A stretch of DNA of 64,000 nucleotides from Candidatus Thiodiazotropha endolucinida (GTDB lineage: Bacteria > Pseudomonadota > Gammaproteobacteria > Chromatiales > Chromatiaceae). The stretch is from positions 62,001 through 126,000 of the forward strand of contig NZ_MARB01000014.1 of the NCBI RefSeq assembly GCF_001715975.1, written 5' to 3'. The position numbers and the translations under genes were made by a program. Shown one piece after another: positions 1 to 9,053 of this stretch. Numbering within the stretch: position 1 is the first letter of the stretch; each line of letters begins with the position of its first letter. The notes beneath the pieces are model-generated. The model was not told where the DNA came from. It saw only the letters and a list, made by a program, of their open reading frames with translations, and did no database searches.

Positions 1-2
1 TA

Positions 3-596
3 GCCCGTGGTGCGAAATCCGGTCACTCCTCCCGTGCTCTGTTGTTGCAACCCTTTTCCCCCCTAGGTGTTACTTTGACCGGCAGAGGTGAGGTTAAAAA
101 TCTCACACAGGTAGAACCGGATGGTCATCCCTATCGTCTGAAACAAGAGATGATCTATTGTGGAATCTATCTGAATGAGCTGTTGATGCGTCTTCTACAG
201 CGAGGAGACCCCTACCCATCCCTCTATGTCCATTATCAGCAAACACTTGCCAGACTTGCCTTTGGGGAATCCGCCAACCAGTGTTTAAGGGACTTCGAAG
301 TCTCCCTGGTAAGAGAGTTGGGTTATGGATTATTGTTGGATTGCACTGCGGATACCAATGAGCCGATTTCGCAAGGGCAGATATATGAATATCACATCGA
401 GCATGGCCCAGTTGTCGCAACTGGTAGTGGTACAGGCATTGGCATTCATGGTCAGACACTGATCAGTCTGCATCGTGGAGAGAGACTGGATGAGCGTGGC
501 AGGGTGGAAGCAAAACAGCTCATGCGTCGGGTCATCAGCTATTATCTGGGTGACAAGCCCCTTAAAAGCAGGGAGCTTTTTCAATCCTTAAAATAA
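3..596 (+). CDS. recO: DNA repair protein RecO, 5' end outside window
   Basis: The frame is open from the window edge, so the N-terminal OB-fold part is missing. The visible ~197 residues begin ARGAKSGHSSRALLLQPFSP, the junction after the OB fold in RecO, followed by the helical domain and a C-terminal tail (LMRRVISYYLGDKPLKSREL) typical of the family. RecO works with RecR and RecF to load RecA onto SSB-coated single-stranded DNA. The gene directly precedes pdxJ, the usual gammaproteobacterial order (era-recO-pdxJ), which supports the call. An internal TTG at 42 is not the true start because homologous sequence continues upstream of it. The first seven residues of the zinc-free helical part look ordinary; nothing suggests a broken gene. 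Confidence 0.9.
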   Translation, partial: ARGAKSGHSSRALLLQPFSPLGVTLTGRGEVKNLTQVEPDGHPYRLKQEMIYCGIYLNELLMRLLQRGDPYPSLYVHYQQTLARLAFGESANQCLRDFEVSLVRELGYGLLLDCTADTNEPISQGQIYEYHIEHGPVVATGSGTGIGIHGQTLISLHRGERLDERGRVEAKQLMRRVISYYLGDKPLKSRELFQSLK

Positions 597-832
597 TTAA
601 TTAAAGGCGCTTATTTCCAAAACGGGTGAGTGATATTATAAATACCGCAGGCCGTGAAATAACTCCAAGCACCGTAAATAATCGCAGATTGTGAATCGTA
701 TACATTATTAATATTTAAATATGATTGACGTATATAAAAATCATCTTGCGACTGGCTTTAGTATTGCGGCCAGATTTATTTTTACATTTTGATTATTTTC
801 AAACTATCCATTTTTTCGAAGGCGCTACATAG

Positions 833-1567
833 ATGGACGAAAAAGAGATTTTACTTGGTGTCAACATTGACCACGTGGCTACCTTGCGTCAGGCGCGTGG
901 AACCCGATATCCCGAACCGGTACAAGCCGCCCTGGTTGCAGAACAGGCAGGCGCAGATGCCATCACCCTGCATTTGAGAGAGGATCGCAGACATATCCAG
1001 GATAGAGATGTTGAAATCTTAAGCGATCTGTTGCAAACGCGAATGAATCTTGAGATGGCTGCAACATCGGAAATGGCTGCCATTGCAAAACGCTTTAGCC
1101 CCCACGACTGTTGTTTAGTACCGGAAAAACGCGAGGAGTTGACTACCGAGGGTGGTCTGGACGTGGCAGGTAATTTGGACTACATGACTGATTTCTGCGC
1201 TGAGCTTAATGATGCCGGAATCCGTGTGTCACTCTTTATCGATGCAGATTCCAAGCAGTTGGAGGCTGCTAAGGAAAGTGGTGCACCTGTGGTTGAAATA
1301 CATACCGGTCACTATGCAGATGCGGCATCAGACAGAAATAAGCGTTCCGAACTAGAACGTATAATCAATGCAGTAGAATATGGAAACAGCCTTGGATTAC
1401 AGGTCAATGCGGGGCATGGACTGGATTACCATAATGTTAAAGCCATTGTCGCCATCGCAGGGATCACCGAGTTGAATATCGGACATGCCATAATCTGTCG
1501 AGCGCTTTTCTGTAGCCTTGACCAGGCAGTAAGAGAGATGAAGGCACTCTGTAGCAATATGATTTAG
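833..1567 (+). CDS. pdxJ: Pyridoxine 5'-phosphate synthase PdxJ
   Basis: PdxJ makes pyridoxine 5'-phosphate from 3-amino-2-oxopropyl phosphate and 1-deoxyxylulose 5-phosphate, the last step of the DXP-dependent vitamin B6 route; it acts in the cytosol as a TIM barrel octamer. The N-terminus carries [19 protein letters not shown] with the conserved Asn11, Asp13 and His14, then [19 protein letters not shown], and the C-terminal phosphate-binding part [12 protein letters not shown] and ELNIGHAII. The length of 244 residues is normal. The ATG at 833 follows a gaaggcg sequence at a reasonable distance. The 236-bp gap behind recO is AT-rich and could hold a promoter, although in many relatives the two genes are co-transcribed. 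Confidence 0.96.
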   Translation: MDEKEILLGVNIDHVATLRQARGTRYPEPVQAALVAEQAGADAITLHLREDRRHIQDRDVEILSDLLQTRMNLEMAATSEMAAIAKRFSPHDCCLVPEKREELTTEGGLDVAGNLDYMTDFCAELNDAGIRVSLFIDADSKQLEAAKESGAPVVEIHTGHYADAASDRNKRSELERIINAVEYGNSLGLQVNAGHGLDYHNVKAIVAIAGITELNIGHAIICRALFCSLDQAVREMKALCSNMI

Positions 1568-1647
1568 TGCAAACAGGCACTGGTGCAATATGATTACTGC
1601 CCGACACAGTCGATCATTGACCATAACTATACAGTAATTAGCATTCA

Positions 1648-2631
1648 TCAGCCGACCAGCTGCGTGCGCATGACGATTGCCAGGACCACCAGTACCAAGG
1701 TGGCAATCCAAACCGCTATATAGATCCTCATTGCCCGTTTTGCCTTGGTCTTTTCGGCCCAGCTGCGTGGCTGGATGCCTTTAACCAGAAACACAAGTTT
1801 GGCCGCAAGGTTGACGCAAACAATATTTGCCGCAAGCAGTAGTGCCGCACCCATCGCCAAATCCACTCGCCAGTGGCCCAGTGTCAGGCCTACCGCAGCG
1901 GCAGGTGGCAGCAGGGCAACCGCAACCATGACACCTACCAATACACTTGGCAGACCAGTGGTGAGCGAGAGTGCGGCAGCCGCTCCAGAGGCAAGAGCTA
2001 GGGCTAGAGAATCCATGCCGACATCTGTCCGTGCCAACAGTTCAGGGCTGCCTGAACCGAAGGGCCATAGTAACCCGATGATATAGGAGAGTCCGATAGC
2101 AATGACGATACCTGTTAGCAGGGATTTGAGAGAGCTCTTCATCAGATGAACATCACCCAATGCAGTACCGAGACCGAACGCAAGATTGGGACCCAGCAGG
2201 GGAGCGATAACCATGGCTCCGATGATGACAGCGACATTGTCCTTCACCAGCCCGATTGCCGCTACGATGGTCGATAAGATGACCAGGAAGATAAAGTTGC
2301 TGTCCAGACGCGCGTTCTTATCCACGGCTGCATACATTGCTTCCCTTGTAGAACTGGCGGAATCCTCTTCTCTTTCCTGTTCGGTCCTTGCGCGGGGCAG
2401 GGTGGCATCGACGGGAAAGACAATGATGCGGGCGGTCGATTGAGCGCCGAGTATATTCTGCAATGCATCGAGAGCCGGTTGCACATTTTCGTCAGTGACC
2501 AGCATACGCATAGGTTGCCTGCCATCCTCTCCCTCCTGCCCCAGCCTGAAATCCCTCGCCTTGTACTTCTCGGCGATAATGGAAATAGTGGGTTGGCTGC
2601 TGGCATTGGCAATGACTTCTATCAGCTTCAT
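1648..2631 (-). CDS. DUF389 family (TIGR00341) membrane protein
   Basis: A 327-residue protein with a short soluble N-terminal part (about residues 1-90, starting MKLIEVIANASSQPTI) and then six or more hydrophobic segments rich in Gly and Ala. The segment LVKDNVAVIIGAMVIAPLLG is the signature of DUF389 proteins, followed by GLSYIIGLLWPFGSGSPELLAR and a Gly/Ala-rich stretch ending VALLPPAAAVGL. The function of DUF389 proteins is not established; they are inner-membrane proteins. The gene is convergent with pdxJ and has no obvious operon partner. No frameshift or truncation is seen. Confidence 0.85.
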   Translation of the reverse strand: MKLIEVIANASSQPTISIIAEKYKARDFRLGQEGEDGRQPMRMLVTDENVQPALDALQNILGAQSTARIIVFPVDATLPRARTEQEREEDSASSTREAMYAAVDKNARLDSNFIFLVILSTIVAAIGLVKDNVAVIIGAMVIAPLLGPNLAFGLGTALGDVHLMKSSLKSLLTGIVIAIGLSYIIGLLWPFGSGSPELLARTDVGMDSLALALASGAAAALSLTTGLPSVLVGVMVAVALLPPAAAVGLTLGHWRVDLAMGAALLLAANIVCVNLAAKLVFLVKGIQPRSWAEKTKAKRAMRIYIAVWIATLVLVVLAIVMRTQLVG

Positions 2632-2862
2632 TTCTTGTTTCTACTCACATGAAAACGAGGCATGCGGACGTTTATCAGATTGTCTGTATTGGGTAAGTAA
2701 TCTGTCCAATCAATCATAAGAGAAAAATATGATGTAACTGCAAATAAACGTAAATTACCGCATAATTAATCCCAATCTTATAACTATTTCACACGGCATT
2801 CATGCTATTTCCGAATAATCCGGCTTAGGTATCCGAATTTCAAATGCCCGATTATCTGCGCA

Positions 2863-3657
2863 CTACTTTTTGGCCGGCAGCGCTATCATTTGTCTGCAAA
2901 TAGGTGATAGGTTCAGTCCTGTCGACTGGTACAATGTCTTGGCCCGCTGCATCAGGGAGGCAGGTGAGGGTGATGGCGTGACAGTACAAAACAGTACTAT
3001 GTTGTCCATATCGGCCACATCGTAGAGTAAGATCCAGGGGAATGCACAGCGTAGAGCGATCAGAACCTCAATGATCTCGGATTCCGATCTGGGCAGAATA
3101 TTGACTGCGAACACCCCGCCTGTATTCAAAGCGTGAGCTGCATGCATGACAAAGTCAGTGGAGAGCTGTGAATTGGCGGTTCCCTGTCTGGTGCATATAT
3201 CGGATACCAGAATGTCGAAATTAGCCTGATTTATCTCGAGATATTTTTCTGCCGGCAGTTGAAAAACTGTATGGCTTGATGGGATATGGAAATATTGTTT
3301 GGATATTTCAATTATTCTGGCGTCGATTTCGACTGATACCAACTCAATATCAGAATATTGTGACAGAATGAACCTTTCAATCGAACCGGAGCCCAGCCCC
3401 AGATTTAGCAGATTGCTTGGTCGAGGCATAAACAGGAGTGAGCAAAGCAGTGCCTGAATATAGGTGAGTACAGGAAGGGCTGGTTCCTTTAACAGCATGA
3501 CTGATTGGATGGTACCGTCAGGAAACCGGATCCATCGTAAGTCACCATTCTGGCGTATTTCAAAACTCTCTAAACCTGCCGTTCCATGATTAACCTGTTC
3601 TCCTGGAAGAGTCAGAAGATGCTCCATGTTCATGCTGTATTGCTCTATCTTGAGCAT
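2863..3657 (-). CDS. Spermidine synthase-like methyltransferase-fold protein
   Basis: 264 residues with a Rossmann-type nucleotide-binding core: LLNLGLGSGSIERFI (motif I), ELVSVEIDARIIEISKQYF (acidic motif II), then QANFDILVSDI and GGVFAVNILPR. This is the layout of spermidine synthase (SpeE)-like proteins, including the N-terminal beta part (QVNHGTAGLESFEIRQ ... GTIQSVMLL). The acceptor-site Asp expected in true aminopropyltransferases lies within DILVSDIC, but flanking residues differ from SpeE, and there is no speD nearby, so polyamine synthesis is not shown. Many proteobacteria carry such SpeE-like proteins of unknown function. The gene stands alone between two minus-strand genes of unrelated type. 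Met9 or Met11 could also serve as the start. Confidence 0.7.
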   Translation of the reverse strand: MLKIEQYSMNMEHLLTLPGEQVNHGTAGLESFEIRQNGDLRWIRFPDGTIQSVMLLKEPALPVLTYIQALLCSLLFMPRPSNLLNLGLGSGSIERFILSQYSDIELVSVEIDARIIEISKQYFHIPSSHTVFQLPAEKYLEINQANFDILVSDICTRQGTANSQLSTDFVMHAAHALNTGGVFAVNILPRSESEIIEVLIALRCAFPWILLYDVADMDNIVLFCTVTPSPSPASLMQRAKTLYQSTGLNLSPICRQMIALPAKK

Positions 3658-3723
3658 GGTTTTTGTTGTACAGATGATTGTAGACCTTGCGAGGGCAGTG
3701 AGAGTTAACGTAGTGCCGGATGG

Positions 3724-4152
3724 CTAGCTGCTGATGTATCTGACCAATTGTTCGATCACGAATTGCTGTTCTTCAATGATCGCTTTTACCAGATCGCCGA
3801 TGGAGATGATGCCTACGAGCTCATTATCTTTCATAACTGGGAGATGACGGATGCGTTTTTCCGTCATGATCGCCATACACTCCTCTGTGGTCTGTTCAGG
3901 GTTGACCACCAGAACCTGGCTACTCATTATCTCTTTTACCCGGGTCTCTTTCGATGTACGTCCCTTCAGAATGATGTTGCGGGCATAATCACGCTCGGAA
4001 AAGAGTCCGACTATCTTTTTGTCCTCCACAACGACCAGAGAACCGATCTCATGGTCAGCCATCGATTGCAAGGCTTCAAACACCGTGGCATTGGGATCGA
4101 TGGTCTCGATATCGTAACCCTTGCGTTGTAAGAGCTGATTGACTGTTAGCAT
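3724..4152 (-). CDS. Tandem CBS-domain protein
   Basis: 142 residues made almost entirely of two CBS motifs: residues about 8-65 (TIDPNATVFEALQSMADHEI ... GLFSERDYARNIIL) and 72-130 (VKEIMSSQVLVVNPEQTTEE ... GIISIGDLVKAII). CBS pairs (Bateman modules) bind adenine nucleotides and usually act as sensors. The stand-alone form with the ERDYARN motif is common in proteobacteria and has no fixed assigned role. The ATG is preceded on the minus strand by an AGGAGG box eight bases upstream, which fixes the start. The gene is divergent from cysM, with a 165-bp intergenic region between them. Confidence 0.88.
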   Translation of the reverse strand: MLTVNQLLQRKGYDIETIDPNATVFEALQSMADHEIGSLVVVEDKKIVGLFSERDYARNIILKGRTSKETRVKEIMSSQVLVVNPEQTTEECMAIMTEKRIRHLPVMKDNELVGIISIGDLVKAIIEEQQFVIEQLVRYISS

Positions 4153-4317
4153 GCCGATGCCTCCTGTGGATTTTTCTCGTTAGTGCTCGTGCATAGTGTA
4201 TGAGGTTGTTTACAAACCCCAAACTGGCTTGGATTTCCCATAATAATAGATCATCAAGCCCCGAAAGAGGGAAATCAATACTGCGTTCAGTGGATAAATC
4301 GGGGTAAAATCAAGGCC

Positions 4318-5211
4318 ATGAAATACAAAACCATTGAACAATTCGTCGGTAATACACCACTGGTCAGACTTCAGCGTCTGCCCGATGATGACAGTAATAC
4401 ACTGCTTGTGAAACTGGAGGGGAACAATCCCGCCGGCTCGGTGAAAGACAGGGCTGCTGTCAGTATGATCAGCCATGCCGAGGCTCGTGGAGAGATCAAG
4501 CCCGGCGATACCCTGATCGAAGCGACAAGTGGAAATACAGGGATCGCACTGGCAATGGCGGCGGCAATCAAGGGTTATCGATTGATTTTGGTGATGCCTG
4601 AGCATATGAGCCTGGAACGGCGTGCTGTGATGAAGGCATTCGGGGCTGAACTGCTATTGACCCCTAAAGAGGGCAGTATGGAAGCCGCTATCGATAAGGC
4701 AAGAGAACTGGAGGCTTCAGGTCGAGGATTGATTCTTGATCAGTTTTCCAATCAGGACAATCCCCAAGCCCATATTGAAGGTACCGGACCTGAGGTCTGG
4801 CGGGACACAAACGGTGAAGTGACCCATTTTGTGAGTGCCATGGGCACTACGGGTACCATTATGGGTACCTCCGTCTATCTCAAACAGCAGAATCCACAGA
4901 TTGAAATCGTCGGTGTTCAGCCCATGGAAGGTTCGAATATACCCGGGATTCGCCGCTGGCCGGAGGCCTATTTGCCAAAAATTTACGATGCCTCAAGGGT
5001 TGATCGAATAATCGATGTTTCTCAGGCGGATGCGGAAGAGACGACACGTCAGTTGGCGGCCAAAGAGGGGATCTTCGCCGGTATCTCCTCCGGTGGAGCC
5101 GTTGCCGCTGCGCTGAAACTGGCCTCAATGGTGGAGAATGCGGTCATTGTCTCCATAATCTGTGACCGGGGTGATCGCTACCTCTCCACCGATGTCTTCC
5201 CAGCAAGCTGA
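4318..5211 (+). CDS. cysM: Cysteine synthase B (O-acetylserine sulfhydrylase B)
   Basis: A PLP enzyme of fold type II that makes cysteine from O-acetylserine and sulfide or thiosulfate. The Schiff-base lysine is Lys43 in NPAGSVKDRAA, and the substrate loop EATSGNTGIALA is at residues 68-79. The PLP phosphate loop appears as SAMGTTGTIMGTS, and ISSGG lies near the C-terminus. The 297-residue length and RRWPEAYLP segment match CysM better than CysK. The stop codon is one base short of the rlmD start, the same cysM-rlmD order seen in Pseudomonas, so the two are surely co-transcribed. CysM can use thiosulfate to make S-sulfocysteine, which would fit a sulfur-oxidising lifestyle, but that is inference. 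Confidence 0.95.
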   Translation: MKYKTIEQFVGNTPLVRLQRLPDDDSNTLLVKLEGNNPAGSVKDRAAVSMISHAEARGEIKPGDTLIEATSGNTGIALAMAAAIKGYRLILVMPEHMSLERRAVMKAFGAELLLTPKEGSMEAAIDKARELEASGRGLILDQFSNQDNPQAHIEGTGPEVWRDTNGEVTHFVSAMGTTGTIMGTSVYLKQQNPQIEIVGVQPMEGSNIPGIRRWPEAYLPKIYDASRVDRIIDVSQADAEETTRQLAAKEGIFAGISSGGAVAAALKLASMVENAVIVSIICDRGDRYLSTDVFPAS

Positions 5212-5212
5212 A

Positions 5213-6553
5213 ATGGGGCGCAGAAGCAGACGCAGACGCCAACCGTTCCCTGTGGAGCCGGTCGAAGCCGAGATAGAATCCCTGACACAAGATGGGAAAG
5301 GCGTGGCACACATCGATGGCAAGGCCACATTCGTCTATGGATCGCTGCCGGGTGAGCGAGTACGCTTTGTCTATACCGGACGTCGACGTAAATATGACGA
5401 GGGTAGGGTGGTTGAAGTCATCGAGTCCTCGCCACAGCGAACAGAGCCCCGCTGCAGTCAATTCGGCATTTGTGGTGGCTGTAGCCTCCAGCATCAACAG
5501 CCGGAAGCACAGGTTGCCAGCAAGCAGCAGGCAATGTTGGATGCCTTGAAGCATATCGGTAAAGTCGTGCCTGAGGAGGTAATGAGTCCCCTGGTGAGTG
5601 AATCAGTCTGGGGTTATCGCCGCAAGGCCCGCTTGGGTGTGCGCTATGTGCCGAAAAAAGGTGGTACCTTGGTAGGCTTTCGCGAGCGGGGTTCATCCTT
5701 CGTTGCCGATATCGATCAATGCCATATTCTGCATCCCAGGGTCGGTCAACTGATACCGCAGCTTAGTGCATTGATCGATCAGTTATCGATACATGATCAA
5801 ATTCCCCAGATTGAGATGGCCATGGGCGATGAGGAGTGCATTCTGATCTTTCGCATGCTGTCGCCGCCTTCCGACGAAGACCTGATGAAGCTTGCGATAT
5901 TTGCTCCCCAGCATGGAATTTCTATTTATATTCAGGAAGGCGGGCCTGAATCAATCCGCCCATTGGACTTTGAGCCTACAACGCTTAGCTATTCACTGCC
6001 CGAGTATGATCTCCAGCTCGATTTCCTGCCCAGTGACTTCACCCAGGTCAATACGGATATCAATCGACAAATGGTAAAGCGAGCGATCTCGCTGCTTGAA
6101 TTACAACCCGATGACCGGGTATTGGATCTGTTTTGTGGATTGGGTAACTTCACCCTGCCATTGGCAAGTGCTGCAGGACAGGTCACCGGTGTTGAAGGTG
6201 ACAGCGGATTGGTCGCCAGGGGCAGAGAGAACGCACTGCGCAACGCAATCGATAATATCGAGTTCTATACCGCTAATCTCTATGAGACGTTGGATAACGA
6301 ACCCTGGCTCATGCAACGCTTCAATAAGGTGTTGCTCGACCCACCCCGGAGTGGGGCGGTTGAGATACTCGAGCACTTACCCAAACTGGGCGCTGAACGC
6401 ATTGTGTATGTCTCATGCTACCCGGGAACCCTGGCGCGGGATGCCGGTATACTGGTGCATGAACAGGGTTATCGCCTGAAATGTGCCGGTGTCATGGATA
6501 TGTTTCCGCATACAGCTCATGTGGAGTCTATTGCACTGTTCGAGAGATACTGA
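5213..6553 (+). CDS. rlmD: 23S rRNA (uracil1939-C5)-methyltransferase RlmD
   Basis: Methylates U1939 of 23S rRNA with SAM. The start at 5213 (ATG, one base after the cysM stop) is chosen over in-frame starts at 5162 and 5192 that would lie inside cysM; with it the Fe-S cysteines fall at residues 81, 87 and 90 (CSQFGICGGC), the same numbers as in the E. coli enzyme, with a fourth Cys in DQCHIL. Domain order: basic N-terminus, TRAM domain (EIESLTQDGKGVAHIDGKA), Fe-S cluster, central subdomain, SAM site VLDLFCGLGNFTLP, and the catalytic motif SCYPGTLARD (usually SCNPATLARD). Length 446 residues is normal. Confidence 0.95.
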   Translation: MGRRSRRRRQPFPVEPVEAEIESLTQDGKGVAHIDGKATFVYGSLPGERVRFVYTGRRRKYDEGRVVEVIESSPQRTEPRCSQFGICGGCSLQHQQPEAQVASKQQAMLDALKHIGKVVPEEVMSPLVSESVWGYRRKARLGVRYVPKKGGTLVGFRERGSSFVADIDQCHILHPRVGQLIPQLSALIDQLSIHDQIPQIEMAMGDEECILIFRMLSPPSDEDLMKLAIFAPQHGISIYIQEGGPESIRPLDFEPTTLSYSLPEYDLQLDFLPSDFTQVNTDINRQMVKRAISLLELQPDDRVLDLFCGLGNFTLPLASAAGQVTGVEGDSGLVARGRENALRNAIDNIEFYTANLYETLDNEPWLMQRFNKVLLDPPRSGAVEILEHLPKLGAERIVYVSCYPGTLARDAGILVHEQGYRLKCAGVMDMFPHTAHVESIALFERY

Positions 6554-6587
6554 GCCCGGCGCCAATTGATTTGCAGGTAACTAATAT

Positions 6588-7055
6588 ATGGCATTAGAAA
6601 TAGAGCGTAAGTATTTGGTAATAAACGATAAATGGCATGATGGCATTATCAAGGAATCGGTTATGAAACAGGGCTATCTTGCCAACGTACCCAATGCCAG
6701 CGTGCGTGTGAGGGTATCAGGAGAAGAGGCTCGATTGACCATTAAAGGGAGAAGCGAAGGAATCAGCCGAAACGAGTATGAATACCCCATTCCTTTAGGG
6801 GATGCTGAAGAGATATTGAATAACCATATTTCGGGGGCATTGATCGAAAAGATCCGTTATCGGGTCAAGTGCGGTGACCATCTCTGGGACCTCGATGTCT
6901 TTGATGGTGCCAATCGAGGCTTGATTGTGGCTGAGGTGGAACTGAGTTCAGAGGAAGAGGCTTTTAAAATGCCTGAATGGGCAGGTGAAGAGGTTTCATC
7001 GGACAGCCGCTATTACAATGCAAGTTTGGTCACACATCCCTATTGTGACTGGTAG
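6588..7055 (+). CDS. CYTH-domain protein, probable inorganic triphosphatase
   Basis: A 155-residue single-domain CYTH protein. The metal-binding ExExK signature is EIERK (Glu4, Glu6, Lys8), followed by basic strand motifs VRVRV and LTIKG, then IEKIRYRV, WDLDVFDG and LIVAEVELSSEEE. All belong to the eight-stranded triphosphate tunnel. Short bacterial CYTH proteins of this form (for example the Nitrosomonas europaea enzyme) hydrolyse tripolyphosphate; adenylate cyclase activity is known for other members, so the substrate cannot be read from sequence. The gene sits 34 bp after rlmD and 11 bp before the ABC-transporter operon and may be co-transcribed with both. Confidence 0.85.
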   Translation: MALEIERKYLVINDKWHDGIIKESVMKQGYLANVPNASVRVRVSGEEARLTIKGRSEGISRNEYEYPIPLGDAEEILNNHISGALIEKIRYRVKCGDHLWDLDVFDGANRGLIVAEVELSSEEEAFKMPEWAGEEVSSDSRYYNASLVTHPYCDW

Positions 7056-7066
7056 GGGGGCGGACA

Positions 7067-8593
7067 GTGGGGTGGCGCCGGCTTAGCTTACTGCTGTTTC
7101 TCCCGCTCTTCATCCATGCCTGCTCCACTTCCCATGTTGACGATTCGATACGCATGGGCTTGGCATCGTCACCCATGAACCTCGATCCCCGCTATGCAAC
7201 CGATGCCACATCAGAGCGGATCAACAGACTCCTCTATCAGCGCCTGGTGGCGTTCGATGAGCAGAGCATGCCCGTACCGGATATTGCTGATTGGCGTCGA
7301 TTATCTCCACGTCACTATCGATTTCGTCTGAATCCCGAAGCCGGTCGATTTTCCCATCAGCGCAAATTGGATGCTGATGATGTCATCGCCACATATCGAT
7401 ATGTACTGGATGCGAAAAATGCATCGCCTAAACGTTCAGGGCTTGCGCTGATCGAGAGCCTGACCAAGGTGGATGAACTGACTATCGATTTCAAGCTCTC
7501 CCGTGCAGACCCATTGTTTCCCGCCTACCTGACGCTGGACATCCTGCCTGCGGATTTAATCGCCGATGATCACGATTTCGCACATCAACCGGTCGGCAGC
7601 GGTCCTTTCTCTTTCCATTCATGGCCAGTGAGCGGGAAACTGTTGTTGGTGAGAAGAAGTGACAAGCGGTTGTTCGAATTCGTGGAGGTAAAAAATCCGA
7701 CGGTGAGGGTACTGAAGCTACTCCGAGGGGAGATAGATATGTTACAGAATGATATCTCACCCGAGCTGATCGGATACCTGGAGTCGCAATCCGCAATCGA
7801 AATAGCGCAACGTCATGGCAGTAACTTTACCTATATCGGGTTCAATCTGCGGGATCCCCATACCGGGGACCCGAGGGTGCGTCTGGCAATCGCCCATGCC
7901 CTTGACCGGCAGGCAATCATCGAGCATGTCATGCACGGCGCCGCGCGGCAGGCAGAGGCACTCTTACCCCCAGAGCATTGGGCGGGTGCACCATCTCTGA
8001 TGGCTTATGAGTATGATCCTGAGAAGGCTGCCAGGCTCTTGAATGATGTGGGTTACACTACCGCTGATCCGTTGCGCTTGGTCTATAAAACCTCCAGTGA
8101 TCCCTATCGGATTCGGCTGGCAACAGTGATCCAGAGTCAACTCAAAGCGGTCGGCATCGAAGTTGAACTGCGCAGCTACGACTGGGGCACATTTTTCGGT
8201 GACATCAAAGGCGGGAACTTTCAGCTCTACAGTTTGAGTTGGGTCGGAATCCGCACACCGGATATATTCAGGTATGTCTTTGGCAGCGATTCTCTGCCCC
8301 CCACGGGCGCCAATCGCGGACGATATGTCAGCCATGCCGTCGACCGGTTGCTGCGGCAGGTTGAATCGGCTGATACCCTGGAGAGACAGGCGGATCTCTA
8401 CCATCGGATACAAAAACAACTTCACCAGGATCTGCCTTATCTGCCACTCTGGTACGAGGCGCAGGTGTCAGCCTCGAATCCAAGGGTCAGCGGCTATCGG
8501 TTAATGACAGATGGCAACTATGACGGACTTGAACAGGTAAGGCTTCGGCAGCCCGAGGAAACAAGCGATGCCCAGATTGCAGTTGCGCATTGA
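7067..8593 (+). CDS. Oligopeptide-type ABC transporter substrate-binding lipoprotein
   Basis: 508 residues of the SBP family 5 (DppA/OppA/MppA type). A GTG start gives a lipoprotein signal peptide with lipobox FIHAC (Cys19). The family hallmarks follow: MNLDPRYATDATSERINRLLYQRLV, FRLN...F...LDADDVIATYRYV, GSGPFSFHSW, and IGFNLRDPHTGDPRVRLAIA. It should bind peptides in the periplasm and pass them to the permeases encoded just downstream. Its 3' end overlaps the YkuD gene by 26 bp. Because the operon also holds a cytoplasmic-type YkuD enzyme and lies near nagZ, murein peptides are a plausible ligand (inference). Confidence 0.9.
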   Translation: MGWRRLSLLLFLPLFIHACSTSHVDDSIRMGLASSPMNLDPRYATDATSERINRLLYQRLVAFDEQSMPVPDIADWRRLSPRHYRFRLNPEAGRFSHQRKLDADDVIATYRYVLDAKNASPKRSGLALIESLTKVDELTIDFKLSRADPLFPAYLTLDILPADLIADDHDFAHQPVGSGPFSFHSWPVSGKLLLVRRSDKRLFEFVEVKNPTVRVLKLLRGEIDMLQNDISPELIGYLESQSAIEIAQRHGSNFTYIGFNLRDPHTGDPRVRLAIAHALDRQAIIEHVMHGAARQAEALLPPEHWAGAPSLMAYEYDPEKAARLLNDVGYTTADPLRLVYKTSSDPYRIRLATVIQSQLKAVGIEVELRSYDWGTFFGDIKGGNFQLYSLSWVGIRTPDIFRYVFGSDSLPPTGANRGRYVSHAVDRLLRQVESADTLERQADLYHRIQKQLHQDLPYLPLWYEAQVSASNPRVSGYRLMTDGNYDGLEQVRLRQPEETSDAQIAVAH

Positions 8594-9053
8594 ACTGTCT
8601 CAACAACGCCTGATCTGCAGTGAACTCGGCCGGATTATCAGATCCTATCCTGTCTCGACAGCGGTAAACGGCCCAGGTGAGTTGTGTGGCAGTGGTTGTA
8701 CGCCACGGGGAAGACACCGGATACGCCTGAAGATCGGAGACGGTTGTGAGGAAAACACAGTCTTTGTTGCACGACGCCCGACCGGTGAACATTTCAGCCG
8801 GCAACTGGCCGCCTCAGAACCGGAGCGCGATTGGATCCTGACCCGTATCTTATGGCTGACCGGCATCGAAAAGGGAAAAAACAGAGGTGGGGATGTGGAT
8901 AGCCTACGCAGATTCATCTATATCCACGGTACCCCGGAAGACCAACCAATGGGAGTGGTCGCCTCCCATGGCTGTATCAGGATGCGCAACCGGGACCTGA
9001 TCGACCTGTTCGACCGGGTCGAGAATGGCACCCTAGTGGAGATCGTTGAATAG
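8568..9053 (+). CDS. YkuD-domain protein without signal peptide, candidate L,D-carboxypeptidase
   Basis: 161 residues consisting of a YkuD catalytic domain. The active-site block IHGTPEDQPMG ... SHGCIRMRN contains the conserved His and the nucleophilic Cys. Unlike periplasmic L,D-transpeptidases there is no signal peptide, membrane helix or LysM domain: the protein begins directly with MPRLQLRIELSQQRLI. A signal-less YkuD protein of about this size in Acinetobacter (LdtK/ElsL) is reported to be a cytoplasmic L,D-carboxypeptidase that trims recycled murein tetrapeptides. The start is fixed by a cgaggaa box before ATG 8568. It overlaps the binding-protein gene by 26 bp and the permease GTG by one base, so the three are translationally coupled. 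Confidence 0.85.
   Translation: MPRLQLRIELSQQRLICSELGRIIRSYPVSTAVNGPGELCGSGCTPRGRHRIRLKIGDGCEENTVFVARRPTGEHFSRQLAASEPERDWILTRILWLTGIEKGKNRGGDVDSLRRFIYIHGTPEDQPMGVVASHGCIRMRNRDLIDLFDRVENGTLVEIVE

Noticed and set aside
5162-5212. Longer RlmD beginning inside cysM
   Set aside because: The added residues are the cysM coding end read in another phase, and the ATG at 5213 gives Fe-S cysteine numbers equal to E. coli RlmD.
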